Shown here: positions 6,093-15,182 of the stretch, in pieces
Position numbering within the stretch: the stretch's first letter is position 1
Layout of the letters: the number at the start of each line of letters is the position of its first letter
Origin: Rhodospirillaceae bacterium CCH5-H10
Lineage (GTDB): Bacteria; Pseudomonadota; Alphaproteobacteria; Reyranellales; Reyranellaceae
Direction of reading: 5' to 3'
Assembly: GCA_001557035.1 (NCBI GenBank)
Contig: LSKJ01000144.1
Location: 1 to 17,593 of the forward strand
Length of the DNA: 17,593 nt
Notes under the pieces: model-generated
What the model was told of the DNA's origin: nothing
Seen by the model: the letters and a program-made list of their open reading frames with translations, nothing else
Database searches by the model: none
Program-made: the position numbers and the translations under genes

Positions 6093-6139
6093 GAGGTGTC
6101 ACTCCGTATTGAACGCCAGAGACGCCAGCATCACACCTC
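6093..6139. promoter_or_regulatory. Inverted repeat upstream of lysR, candidate operator
   Basis: GAGGTGT (6093-6099) and ACACCTC (6133-6139) are perfect 7-bp inverted arms separated by 33 bp, ending 20 bp before the lysR start. A related string, GTGATGTGTGTC, lies just upstream. LysR-type proteins often bind dyads near their own start and repress themselves, so an autoregulatory site is plausible. No divergent target gene sits immediately beside it. Confidence 0.3.
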
Positions 6140-6159
6140 TAGCAGCGCATGGTCAAATT

Positions 6160-7068
6160 ATGGACCTCGATCTGAGTTCGTTGCGCGGCGTTATTGCGGC
6201 CGCGGACCATGGCAGTTTCCGGCAAGCTGCTGCCGCTCTCAATCTTAAGCAGTCCGCGCTCAGCCGCCGGATCCGCCAGCTTGAAGTGCAACTCGGTGTC
6301 TCTCTGTTCGAGCGCTCAAGTGGCGGAGTGCGTCTCACATCAGCCGGCGCAAACATGGCACGAGCTGCTCGGCGGCTTTTCGGTGAAGTAGACGATATGG
6401 TGGCAAGCGCGCGCTTAGCCGGTCGTGGGGAAGCCGGCGTCATGAAAATAGGGTTCTGTACGTCGGTCTCAGCCGGCAAGCTCCGCGCTGTCCTGGCGGA
6501 TCATATCAAGTCGTTTCCAGAAATCGGCATACAAGTCACCGAACGGACTCGTGCTCAACTGATAACAGCCCTTAGCGCCGGAGACTTGGACGTTGCGATA
6601 ATCGCAGGTCAGGCCCGGCAGTACGCGGGGCCTTCAATGTCGCTATGGTCAGAACGCATTGTTGTCGCACTGCCGGCCAGGCACCCTCTGTCGAGCAGCG
6701 ACGTCCTCGAGTGGAGCGATCTCAAGGACGAGACATTCCTTCTGAGCCAACGTGATCCTGGACCGGATCTACGCAACATCATTCTGAGGAAGCTCTCGTC
6801 GCCCGGAGACGCTCCCACTATCGAGACCTGGGATATCGGCAACGAAAACGTCTTGGCGATGCTTGAGGCCGGTCGTCATGTCAGCATTCTCTGCGAATCA
6901 TGGACCAGCCTTGCCTATCCGGGCGTTCGCTTTCGCGAGGTTCGCGATCCATCGGGCCCAAGCCATATCACTTTCACGGCCTGCTGGGAGCAGCACAACA
7001 GCAATCCGGCACTGGCGCGTTTCCTCGAGTCCTTGCGCAAGACCCATCATCCCACTCCCTTCATTTAG
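6160..7068 (+). CDS. LysR-type transcriptional regulator (302 aa)
   Basis: This is a standard-length LysR regulator. The winged helix-turn-helix spans about residues 5-64 (LSSLRGVIAAADHGSFRQAA, SALSRRIRQLE, LGVSLFERSSGGVRLT). A linker helix follows, then a periplasmic-binding-like effector domain from about residue 94 (MKIGFCTSV, LSAGDLDVAII, VVALPARHPLS). The ATG at 6160 puts the helix-turn-helix at the normal position; the frame is open 85 codons further upstream, but that extension is not LysR-like. Its 3' end overlaps the DUF2274 gene by 8 bp tail to tail, so no separate terminator fits between it and the trb operon. It lies beside the conjugation module and could control it or the helicase side, but the inducer and targets are unknown. 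Its codon use is less GC-rich than the trb genes. Confidence 0.9.
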   Translation: MDLDLSSLRGVIAAADHGSFRQAAAALNLKQSALSRRIRQLEVQLGVSLFERSSGGVRLTSAGANMARAARRLFGEVDDMVASARLAGRGEAGVMKIGFCTSVSAGKLRAVLADHIKSFPEIGIQVTERTRAQLITALSAGDLDVAIIAGQARQYAGPSMSLWSERIVVALPARHPLSSSDVLEWSDLKDETFLLSQRDPGPDLRNIILRKLSSPGDAPTIETWDIGNENVLAMLEAGRHVSILCESWTSLAYPGVRFREVRDPSGPSHITFTACWEQHNSNPALARFLESLRKTHHPTPFI

Positions 7069-7309
7069 CCCGGGCGTCGGTCACGTGGATGCGGTTCAAA
7101 GTGCGGCGCGCCTTGGCGAAGGCTCGATCGGTTGCCATGAATCGCGCCAGCATGGGCGCTACAAGCTTCGACGGATCGATCGCCTGTCCGGTCTCGCGGC
7201 CATGGACTTCGGCGTAGAGCAAGAGATCGCGATGGATCGCCGCCGGCAGATCGACCGTCAGCTTCACCGGCTTCTCGTCCAGTATGGCGCCCAAGCGCAG
7301 TTTGGACAT
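7061..7309 (-). CDS. DUF2274 family protein (82 aa)
   Basis: The sequence matches the small DUF2274 family found after trbI in conjugative elements: KLRLGAI near the start, then KPVKLTVDLPAAIHRDLLLYAE, DPSKLVAPMLARFMATDRAF and a basic tail. The beta-strand followed by two helices suggests a ribbon-helix-helix DNA-binding fold, so regulation of the operon or of transfer is plausible but unproven. The ATG at 7309 follows GGGAGG with a spacing of 6. It lies 10 bp after the trbI stop. The frame is open 10 codons further upstream, but that would overlap trbI and skip the ribosome site. It is the last gene of the trb operon and converges on lysR. Confidence 0.85.
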   Translation of the reverse strand: MSKLRLGAILDEKPVKLTVDLPAAIHRDLLLYAEVHGRETGQAIDPSKLVAPMLARFMATDRAFAKARRTLNRIHVTDARAK

Positions 7310-7319
7310 CGTCGCCTCC

Positions 7320-8485
7320 CTATCCTCGATAAGGCTCAAGCACGAGATCGCGGGTCACGATCACCCGCACGGGATAGCCGGGACGGATGGTCAGCGTCGG
7401 CTGGATGTTGAGATTGCGGCGCACGACCTGCTGGCCGGCCTGGTTCACGGTGTCCCCGGTGCCGCGGCGCAAGGCGCGGACGATGTCGCTATCGTTCTGA
7501 TCGGAACCGAGCTCGGTGCCGACGGCCAGGATGGTCGAAAGAAGTGCTGCCTTAAAGAGGGCACCCCAGTGATGATCGACGCCGTCTTCCAGACCAGCTT
7601 GGCCCGTGGCATCGGCGCCCGGCTGGCGCTCGAGGACGATTGAATTGCCATTCGGGAGAATGAGGCGCGTCCAGACGAGAAGGAGCCGCGATTGCCCAAA
7701 TGAAACCTGACTGTCGTAAACACCGATCAGTTTTGCTCCCTGAGGAATCAGCAGCGATCCGCCTGTAGGCGTGTCGTAGACATTCTCCGTGACCTGCGCC
7801 GTGATCTGACCAGGCAGGTCGGACCGGAGGCCGGTGACGAGGGCGGCCGGGATGACCGTGCCCGCCTGCAGAACATAGGGTGATGCAGGGCGCGCCAGGC
7901 GATCAGGGCTCGTGGTGCGACGATCGGCGGGCGCATTCAAGAAGGCGAGCTTGCGGTCCTGCCCGTTCTGGATCGAGGCTTCATCGGTGGGCGGCATGCT
8001 CCCAGACATCGATGCCTGAGAAGGAGTCGAGGCTGCGCCAACAATCTGTTGCGGGCGATTGCCGGGAGCAAACAGGCGGCTGACGCGGGCCGATTCCGTC
8101 TCCTGCGCTCGGCGCTGCTGCTCCGCATCGGGCGAAGACGGGCTGGATTGGCTTTGAGCCGCCACGATCGGTCGGCCGAGATCGCCGGGCAGCGGCGGCC
8201 CGAGCGGCGGGACATCGCGCGGGACTCCGGTGTAATCGCGGGGCAACCCGGCGAGGCCATCGGCCATGCGCGGCCGGTCGGTGGTGTAGAGCTCCTGGGG
8301 TGTGGATCTGCGCAGCCGATCGCCCTGCAAGGCCCACAGCACGGCGCCACAGATCAGGATCAAGGTCAGCGCGGTGCCGCCGACCAGGACACTCCGCGAC
8401 AGGCGCATGACGCGCGGTCCCTCCGGCCGCAGCCTGAAGGGACCCGTCGTCGTCGAGGTTGGGGAGTCGGACTGCGATTGATCCG

Positions 8486-8489
<4 letters not shown>
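7320..8489 (-). CDS. TrbI, VirB10-like channel scaffold protein (389 aa)
   Basis: TrbI spans the inner membrane and reaches the outer-membrane core of the type IV secretion channel. One membrane segment is visible at about residues 34-54 (VLVGGTALTLILICGAVLWAL), after a short cytoplasmic tail. A Pro-, Ser- and Gln-rich periplasmic linker follows (about 60-200), then the VirB10 domain: YVLQAGTVIPAALVTGLRS (205-223), GGSLLIPQGAKLIGVYD and VIVTRDLVLEPY at the end. The helix LFKAALLSTILAVG (311-324) fits the antenna region that crosses the outer membrane in VirB10. Length is usual for the family. Its ATG overlaps the trbG stop as ATGA. Confidence 0.93.
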
Positions 8490-9441
<952 letters not shown>

Positions 9442-9445
<4 letters not shown>

Positions 9446-10125
9446 TGTGCGAGCTCCTTCGACCAGTTGATGGCGTTGACGAACACTCCCAGCGGGTTCT
9501 TGCGCAGGCGATCGGCATCGCGCGGCGTTTCGATCACGATGGTGAGGATGGCGGTCCAGCGCTCAGTGGCCGTGAGCTGGCCGCTCTCATAGCGGCGCTC
9601 GGTCCAGGCCACGCGAAAACTGTCCGGCGACGCCCTGATGACGCTCGAGACTTCTACAGAGATCTGCATCTTGCCGAGGTTGGCAAAGGGATCGTGGCGA
9701 CGGGCATAATCGTTCAGCGCCGCGGCGCCGCGATCGGTGGTGAAGTCGTAGGCGCGCAGCCAGCCCTGGCGCAGCACCACGGCGTCGGCTGGCAGGCCGC
9801 GGACATCCTCGATGAAGCGGGCCAGGTGGAAGGCGATCTGCGGATCTGTCGGCCTGTAGGCGGCATCGGCCGGGGCAACAGCCTGGGCCTGGCCGAGCCT
9901 GTCGACCTGAACGACCCAGGGCGTGATCGTGCCGCGTGCGGCCTGCCAGACCATACCGCCGGCCAAACCGCCCGCCAGGACCAGGCAACCGAAGGCCATC
10001 AGCCGCCAATTCCTCGCCTGCACCCGCGCCGAGCCGATGCGGTCATCCCAGACCTGCGCTGCCTTCTGGTAAGGCGTCTCCGCTACGGGCGTATGGCCGT
10101 AGCGCACGGAAGAACGTTTGAACAT
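9442..10125 (-). CDS. TrbF, VirB8-like inner-membrane protein (227 aa)
   Basis: TrbF is the VirB8 counterpart, a single-pass inner-membrane protein whose periplasmic NTF2-like domain helps assemble the channel. The cytoplasmic start (RYGHTPVAETPYQKAAQVWDD) is typical of TrbF. One membrane segment lies at about residues 42-61 (LMAFGCLVLAGGLAGGMVW). The periplasmic part includes ITPWVVQVDRLG, FIEDVRGLPAD, YESGQLTATERWTA and the end motif NPLGVFVNAINWSKEL. The ATG at 10125 overlaps the trbL stop as TGATG; the TTG one codon earlier is less likely. Its stop overlaps trbG as ATGA. Confidence 0.93.
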
Positions 10126-11369
10126 CAACGGTTCCCTTCGGAGAGATCGATGGAGGATCCGGCACCGCCGTGATCGCCGGAGCGGACAGCATGAGTGGCG
10201 GCCGAGGCGCCATGACTTGCGGCCTGGCTCCGCCGCATGCGCCGCGCCCAGGCAGGCGGCGCATCGCTCGGTTCAGGCGCGGAGCCACCCTCTGCACCGC
10301 CGACAGCGGCGCGACCGCCCGCTTCGAAGCTGCTCGCGAGGCTCGAACCCGCCCGGCGGAGCGGACTGACCGCACCGGACATTCCCGACACGGTCACGCC
10401 GGACAGGCCACCACCGCGGTAGGCCGCCGCCGCCCCGCCGGCGAGCGCCGCTGAGCCACGCGCCGCCCCGGCTGCGGCGCTCGCGCCGCCTGCGGCAATG
10501 GCGCCCGCCGCGACGCCGAGGCCGCCGGCAGCCAGGCCGGTCCCCACCGCAGCGCCGGCTCCGAGCTGCGGACCGCCCGAGACGATGCCGTTGGCAATGC
10601 CCGGACCGAAGATGCCCAACCCCAGGAGCGCCAAGGAGGCCAGCACCAGCGCCATGGCGTCCTCGATGGAGGGCTGAGCGCCGCCCGATCCCGAGGTGAA
10701 TTGCGAGAACAGGGTGGAGCCGATGCCGACGATGACGGCCAGCACCAGGACTTTTACGCCGGAGGAGACGACGTTACCGAGCACGCGCTCGGCGAGAAAC
10801 GCCGTCTTGCCGAAGAGCCCGAACGGGATCAGCACGAAGCCCGCCAAGGTCGTCAGCTTGAACTCGATCAGAGTGATGAAAAGCTGGACGGCGAGGATGA
10901 AGAAGGCGAGCAGCACCACTACCCAGGCAAAGAGCAACACGGCGATCTGGATGAAGTTCTCGAAGAAGCTGACGAAGCCCATGAGACCCGAGATCGAGTC
11001 CAGGATCGGCCGCCCGGCATCGAGACCGACCTGGGCGACCCGGCCAGGGCGCAGGAAGTCGGCCGCCGACAGGCCGGTGCCGGAGGCTTTTAGCCCCAAG
11101 CCGGCAAAGCTATCGAACACGATGCGAGCCAGGCTGTTCCAGTTGCCGATGAGGTAGGCGAACACACCGATGAACAGGGTCTTCTTGACGAGGCGCGCGA
11201 CGACGTCCTCGTCCCTGCCCCAAGCCCAGAACAATGCGGCCAGCGTCAGGTCGATTGCAGCCAGCGTGGCCGCCAGGAAACCGACCTCGCTGCCCAGCAG
11301 CCCGAAGCCGCTGTCGATGTAGCTGGTAAAGACTTCGAGGAACCGGTCGATGACGCCTGTACCGCCCAT
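10125..11369 (-). CDS. TrbL, VirB6-like polytopic membrane protein (414 aa)
   Basis: TrbL is the VirB6-type inner-membrane channel component. At least five hydrophobic segments are visible: about residues 29-49, 64-77, 139-168, 172-187, 205-221 and 239-262. The region FENFIQIAVLLFAWVVVLLAF and the TLAGFVLIPFGLFGKTAFLAER motif are characteristic. The C-terminal third is Gly/Ala-rich low complexity (about 265-330) and then Ser-, Arg- and Pro-rich, which is common in TrbL and probably cytoplasmic or periplasmic tail. The gene starts 40 bp after trbJ, with a GGAG about 11 nt before the ATG. That gap is too short for trbK, which usually lies there. Confidence 0.93.
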   Translation of the reverse strand: MGGTGVIDRFLEVFTSYIDSGFGLLGSEVGFLAATLAAIDLTLAALFWAWGRDEDVVARLVKKTLFIGVFAYLIGNWNSLARIVFDSFAGLGLKASGTGLSAADFLRPGRVAQVGLDAGRPILDSISGLMGFVSFFENFIQIAVLLFAWVVVLLAFFILAVQLFITLIEFKLTTLAGFVLIPFGLFGKTAFLAERVLGNVVSSGVKVLVLAVIVGIGSTLFSQFTSGSGGAQPSIEDAMALVLASLALLGLGIFGPGIANGIVSGGPQLGAGAAVGTGLAAGGLGVAAGAIAAGGASAAAGAARGSAALAGGAAAAYRGGGLSGVTVSGMSGAVSPLRRAGSSLASSFEAGGRAAVGGAEGGSAPEPSDAPPAWARRMRRSQAASHGASAATHAVRSGDHGGAGSSIDLSEGNR

Positions 11370-11409
11370 CGGCTTTTACTCCGTGCTCTTTGCCCACGTG
11401 GCGGCAAGC

Positions 11410-12147
11410 TCACTCATGGAACATGCGGACGGTCGAAGGCCGATAGCCTTGGTTGGGCGTGAGGAAGCGCCGGAGCTGCTCCCTCGCCTGATCCTGCGCA
11501 GCAACCCGCGCAGCTGCCTCGAGGCTCTGGGCTCGGCCTTGCGCGGCAACAGCGGCCGTCAGATCGGCGAGCTGCTGCGCCTGCAGCGCGAGAAGCTGAT
11601 TGCCGGCCTGGGCCGCCTCCAGCGCCCCTACAGCGCCCTGGCTCGCATCGACGAGCGCGGACATCTCGTTCCGGTTGGTGTCGAGATTGCCGACCACCGT
11701 CGCCTGGATGCGCAGGGCGTCCTGCAGGCCCGCCACCGAGTTCTGCCAGCGCGCCTGCGCGTTGGAGATAAGGGCGTAATCCGACTGATTGGCCGAAGCC
11801 GGCGCATAAGTCGTCGAGAATGCCCGATCGATCTGCTGGACATCATAGGCGATGTTCTGCGCCTGGCCGAGCAATTGCCGGGTCCGTCCGATGGACTGCT
11901 GCAACTGCTGCAGGGAGGAGTACGGCAGGCTCGTGAGATTACGCGCCTGGTTGATCAGCATCTGCGCTTCATTCTGCAGCGACAGGATCTGGTTGTTGAC
12001 CTGCTGCAGGGTGCGCGCTGCCGTCAGCAGGTTCTGCGAATAGTTGCTGGGATCGAAGACGGTCATCTGGGCCGCAGCTGGCAGTGCACTGCCCCCGATG
12101 ACGACGGCGGTCGCGAGCGCAATTCCGAAACGACGGATAGAGATCAT
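11410..12147 (-). CDS. TrbJ, VirB5-like secreted pilus-associated protein (245 aa)
   Basis: TrbJ is the VirB5-like minor component of the mating apparatus, exported to the periplasm and found with the pilus. A Sec signal peptide is clear: MISIRR, a hydrophobic core and a cleavage site after PAAA (about residue 26). The mature start, QMTVFDPSNYSQNLLTAART, is diagnostic of TrbJ. The remainder is almost entirely helical and Gln/Ala-rich, with coiled-coil potential (LQQVNNQILSLQNEAQMLIN, LLALQAQQLADLTAAVAAQG). The ATG overlaps the trbE stop as ATGA. No Cys is present for a disulfide. No trbK follows, so entry exclusion, if any, must come from elsewhere. Confidence 0.93.
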   Translation of the reverse strand: MISIRRFGIALATAVVIGGSALPAAAQMTVFDPSNYSQNLLTAARTLQQVNNQILSLQNEAQMLINQARNLTSLPYSSLQQLQQSIGRTRQLLGQAQNIAYDVQQIDRAFSTTYAPASANQSDYALISNAQARWQNSVAGLQDALRIQATVVGNLDTNRNEMSALVDASQGAVGALEAAQAGNQLLALQAQQLADLTAAVAAQGRAQSLEAAARVAAQDQAREQLRRFLTPNQGYRPSTVRMFHE

Positions 12148-14582
12148 GACGATTCTCCTGTGCTGATGTTCGGGATGAGGTCGGCGGCCCAGGCCGCGCC
12201 GCGGGCGACTAGCCAGCCAGCGAGAAAGCCCTCGCGGCCGTGCTCGGCGAGGATGCGTTCGATCAAGGCCTGGTCGGACTTCGACGAGGCGGCGGTCAGG
12301 GCGAGTGCCACCTCGCCGAGGCCCAGCTCGAACAGGCGGTTGCCGGGGCGGGACTGGCAGTAGTAGTCACGCTTCGGTGTCGCGCGGGAGAGAATCTCGA
12401 TCTGCCGGTCATTGAGACCGAAGCGGCGATAGATGGCGGTGATCTGCGGCTCGATTGCCCGCTCGTTCGGCAGGAACAGGCGGGTCGGACAACTCTCGAT
12501 GATGGCCGGGGCGATGGCGGAGCCATCAATGTCGGAGAGCGACTGCGTGGCGAAGACGACCGAGGCGTTCTTCTTGCGCAACGTTTTTAGCCATTCGCGG
12601 AGCTGTCCGGCGAAGCCTTCGTCATCAAGGGCCAGCCAGCCTTCGTCGACGATGAGCAGAGTCGGCCGGCCGTCGAGCCGGGCCTCGATGCGGTGGAAGA
12701 GATAGGCAAGGACTACGGAGGCCGCTCCGGTCCCGATGAGGCCTTCGGTCTCGAACACCTGGACGGCGCCGTCGCCCAGCCGCTCGGCCTCGGCATCGAG
12801 CAGGCGCCCAAAGGAACCGCCCAGGCAATACGGCTGCAGTGCCCGCTTGAGCGCCGTCGACTGGAGCAGCACCGACAGGCCGGTCAGCGTTCGCTCGCCG
12901 AGCGGAGCCGAGGCCAGCGAACCGAGCGCCGACCAGAGATGATCCTTCACCTCCGGGGTTATGGCGATCTTCTCGCGCGCCAGGAGGGCCGAGATCCATT
13001 CTGCCGCCCAGCCGCGTTCGGCGAGGTCGTCGATGAGCGCGAGCGGCTGGAGGGCGACGGGCGCGTCGGCATCTTCGGTGAGCGCACCGCCCAGATCGTA
13101 CCAGTCGCCGCCCATGGCGAGTGCCGCCGCGCGGATCGAGCCGCCGAAGTCGAAAGCGAAGACCTGTGCCGTGGCGTAGCGCCGGAACTGCAACGCCATC
13201 AGCGCCAGCAGGACGGACTTGCCAGCGCCGGTCGGGCCGACCACGAGCGTGTGGCCGACATCGCCTACATGAAGGGCAAAGCGGAACGGCGTCGCACCCT
13301 CGGTCCTGCCGAAGAAAAGCGACGGGGCGTCCAGATGGTCGTCCCGCGCCGGTCCCGCCCAGACCGCGGAAAGCGGGATCATGTGCGCCAGATTGAGCGT
13401 CGAGACCGGTGGCTGGCGGACATTGGCGTAGGCGTGTCCCGGAAGGGAGCCGAACCAGGCGTCGACGGCATTGACGGTCTCCACCATGCAGGTGAAGTCC
13501 CGGCCCTGGATCACCTTCTCGACGAGGCGCAGCCTCTCGTCGGCGATGCGCGGATCATCGTCCCATACCGTGACCGTCACCGTGCAGTAGGCGGCACCGA
13601 CGGCGTCGGAGCCCAGTTCCTGGAGCGCGGCGTCGGCATCGATCGCCTTGTTGTGGGCGTCCGTATCGAGGAGCGTCGATGCCTCGTTGGTCATCACCTC
13701 CTTGAGGATCGCCGCGATCGACTTCCTCTTGGCGAACCACTGCCGGCGGATCCGCGTCAGGAGCCTGGTGGCGTCGGTCTTGTCGAGCATGATGGCCCGG
13801 GTGGACCAGCGGTAGGCGAAGGCCAGACGATTGAGGTCATCCAGGATTCCGGGCGTGGTCGCCGCCGGAAAGCCTACGATCGTGAGCACGCGCAGATGTG
13901 TGTCCCCAAGCTTCGGCTCCAGACCACCCGCCAGGGACTGATCGGCCAGCAGGGCATCGAGATACATCGGCACTTCCGGCACGCGCACGCGCTGGCGCCG
14001 GGTCGAGATGCAGGAATGCAGATAGGTCAGCGTCTCGCCATCATCGAGCCAGCGGCTCTCGGGCATAAAACCTTCGAGAAGTTTTAGGACACGATCCGTC
14101 CGGTCGATGAAGCCCGCCAGGATCTCGTGCGCGTCAGCGCCCACCGTGCGTGCGCGACCCTCGTAGAGGAAGCGCTCGGCGCCGGCGGACTCCCACGCCG
14201 GCGGCAAATAGAGGAAGGTGAGGAAGTAGGCCGACTCGTAGTGAGCCCCCTCCTCCTCGAAAGCGGCCTTGCGCTCGGCATCGACCAGCGCGGAGGCCGC
14301 CTCCGGGAAACTGCTCTCCGGATAGGTGCTGGAGGGCTGCCGCTGCGCCTCGACGAAGATCGCCCAGCCGGAGCCCAGCCGGCGCAGCGCATTGTTAAGG
14401 CGGCCGGCGACGCCGACGAGCTCTGCCGGCACGGCCGAGTCGAGATCGGGACCCCGGAAATGCGCCGTCCGCTGGAAGGATCCGTCCTTGTTGAGGACGA
14501 CGCTCGGAGCGACGAGCGCCGCCCAGGGCAGGAAGTCCGCCAGGCGCGTGGCCGAGCTGCGGTATTCGGAGAGGTTCATCAT
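12144..14582 (-). CDS. TrbE, VirB4-like conjugation ATPase (812 aa)
   Basis: TrbE is the VirB4-type ATPase that powers pilus and channel assembly at the inner membrane. The N-terminal CagE/TrbE/VirB domain begins MNLSEYRSSATRLADFLPW and runs to about 400, ending in LNLAHMIPLSAVWAG. Walker A is GPTGAGKS (449-456), and Walker B is TLLIVDEGWLALDD (641-654). The VirB4 hallmarks FATQSLSDI (677-685) and ESCPTRLFLPNERA (696-709) follow. All key residues are present and the length is typical. Two adjacent ATGs (14582, 14579) are possible starts. The first has GAGGG at a spacing of 7. An in-frame extension upstream overlaps trbD and is a shadow. The trbD stop is 10 bp before the start, and the stop overlaps trbJ as ATGA. 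Confidence 0.95.
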   Translation of the reverse strand: MMNLSEYRSSATRLADFLPWAALVAPSVVLNKDGSFQRTAHFRGPDLDSAVPAELVGVAGRLNNALRRLGSGWAIFVEAQRQPSSTYPESSFPEAASALVDAERKAAFEEEGAHYESAYFLTFLYLPPAWESAGAERFLYEGRARTVGADAHEILAGFIDRTDRVLKLLEGFMPESRWLDDGETLTYLHSCISTRRQRVRVPEVPMYLDALLADQSLAGGLEPKLGDTHLRVLTIVGFPAATTPGILDDLNRLAFAYRWSTRAIMLDKTDATRLLTRIRRQWFAKRKSIAAILKEVMTNEASTLLDTDAHNKAIDADAALQELGSDAVGAAYCTVTVTVWDDDPRIADERLRLVEKVIQGRDFTCMVETVNAVDAWFGSLPGHAYANVRQPPVSTLNLAHMIPLSAVWAGPARDDHLDAPSLFFGRTEGATPFRFALHVGDVGHTLVVGPTGAGKSVLLALMALQFRRYATAQVFAFDFGGSIRAAALAMGGDWYDLGGALTEDADAPVALQPLALIDDLAERGWAAEWISALLAREKIAITPEVKDHLWSALGSLASAPLGERTLTGLSVLLQSTALKRALQPYCLGGSFGRLLDAEAERLGDGAVQVFETEGLIGTGAASVVLAYLFHRIEARLDGRPTLLIVDEGWLALDDEGFAGQLREWLKTLRKKNASVVFATQSLSDIDGSAIAPAIIESCPTRLFLPNERAIEPQITAIYRRFGLNDRQIEILSRATPKRDYYCQSRPGNRLFELGLGEVALALTAASSKSDQALIERILAEHGREGFLAGWLVARGAAWAADLIPNISTGESS

Positions 14583-14592
14583 GCCATGGCCC

Positions 14593-14856
14593 TCACACGC
14601 CGAGCCGACCGGGGATGCGCAGGTGGCGACGCACCACGTCGACGAACAGTGGGTCGCGTCTGGCCGCCCAGACGGCCAGGCCATGACCGATCAACCAAAG
14701 CAGGAGGCCCGCGATCCACAGGCGCAGGCCGAGGCCAACCGCGGCGGCCAGTGTGCCGTTGAGGATCGCGACCGCTCGCGGCGCGCCGCCCAGCAGGATG
14801 GGCTCGGTCAAGGCGCGGTGAAGCGGCACCACGAAGCCGGGAACGAGGTCTGTCAT
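14593..14856 (-). CDS. TrbD, VirB3-like inner-membrane protein (87 aa)
   Basis: TrbD is the small VirB3-type partner of TrbE. Its size is usual. The N-terminus (VPGFVVPLHRALTEPILLGG) is characteristic, followed by two close hydrophobic segments at about residues 29-44 and 46-63. The conserved tail RRDPLFVDVVRRHL follows. The ATG shares its A with the trbC stop (TGATG at 14854-14858), so it is almost certainly translated by coupling. The frame is open far upstream, but that is an antiparallel reading of trbC and not part of the protein. Confidence 0.9.
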   Translation of the reverse strand: MTDLVPGFVVPLHRALTEPILLGGAPRAVAILNGTLAAAVGLGLRLWIAGLLLWLIGHGLAVWAARRDPLFVDVVRRHLRIPGRLGV

Positions 14857-15182
14857 CAGACGAGGACCCCTCCGCCGAAGGAGAAGAACGACAGGAAGAA
14901 GCTCGAGGCGGCAAAGGCGATCGAGATGCCGAATACGATCTGGATCAGGCGCCGGAAGCCGCCAGAGGTGTCGCCGAAGGCCAGGGTGAGGCCGGTGACA
15001 ATGATGATGATCACGGCAACGATCTTGGCCACGGGGCCTTCGACCGATTGCAGGACCTGCTGCAGCGGCTGCTCCCACGGCATGCTGGAGCCCGCCGCAT
15101 AGGCCGCCGACGAGAAGGCCAGCAGTATCGAGGACAGAATGGCGGTCGCCGTGACGGCGCGCCGTATCGCGAAGTGACTCAT
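14856..15182 (-). CDS. TrbC, VirB2-like conjugative pilin precursor (108 aa)
   Basis: TrbC is the pilin of this secretion system. It has a signal peptide (basic MSHFAIRR, hydrophobic ATAILSSILLAFSSA, cleavage near YAA, about residue 30). Two membrane helices follow at about 51-69 (VAKIVAVIIIIVTGLTLAF) and 79-101 (LIQIVFGISIAFAASSFFLSFF). The linker between them, GDTSGGFRR, is typical of VirB2/TrbC pilins. The order is signal, short extracellular part and two helices with a short polar loop, as expected for a pilin that may be processed further. The ATG overlaps the trbB stop by four bases as ATGA. Confidence 0.9.
   Translation of the reverse strand: MSHFAIRRAVTATAILSSILLAFSSAAYAAGSSMPWEQPLQQVLQSVEGPVAKIVAVIIIIVTGLTLAFGDTSGGFRRLIQIVFGISIAFAASSFFLSFFSFGGGVLV

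Larger units (their letters stand above)
5602..6159. other. Divergent spacer between the helicase and lysR genes
   Basis: This 558-bp stretch has no intact gene that I can support. Reading frames in it are short and look like chance openings, except for a 36-codon stretch at 5957-6067. A 7-bp inverted repeat lies at 6093-6139. A perfect TTGACA occurs just after 5680, but no matching -10 follows at proper spacing. The area is lower in GC than the trb operon and probably includes decayed DNA plus the promoters of the two divergent genes. Confidence 0.5.

Noticed and set aside
5905..6159. Using the upstream ATG at 5905 as the lysR start
   Set aside because: It would add 85 residues unlike any LysR protein; the ATG at 6160 places the helix-turn-helix at its usual position.
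11370..11409. A trbK gene between trbJ and trbL
   Set aside because: The gap is only 40 bp, and the open frame that crosses it is the shadow of trbL.
12693..14087. Long plus-strand open frame (464 codons)
   Set aside because: It is antisense to trbE, which is intact with all ATPase motifs; the product is Arg/Gly-rich shadow sequence.
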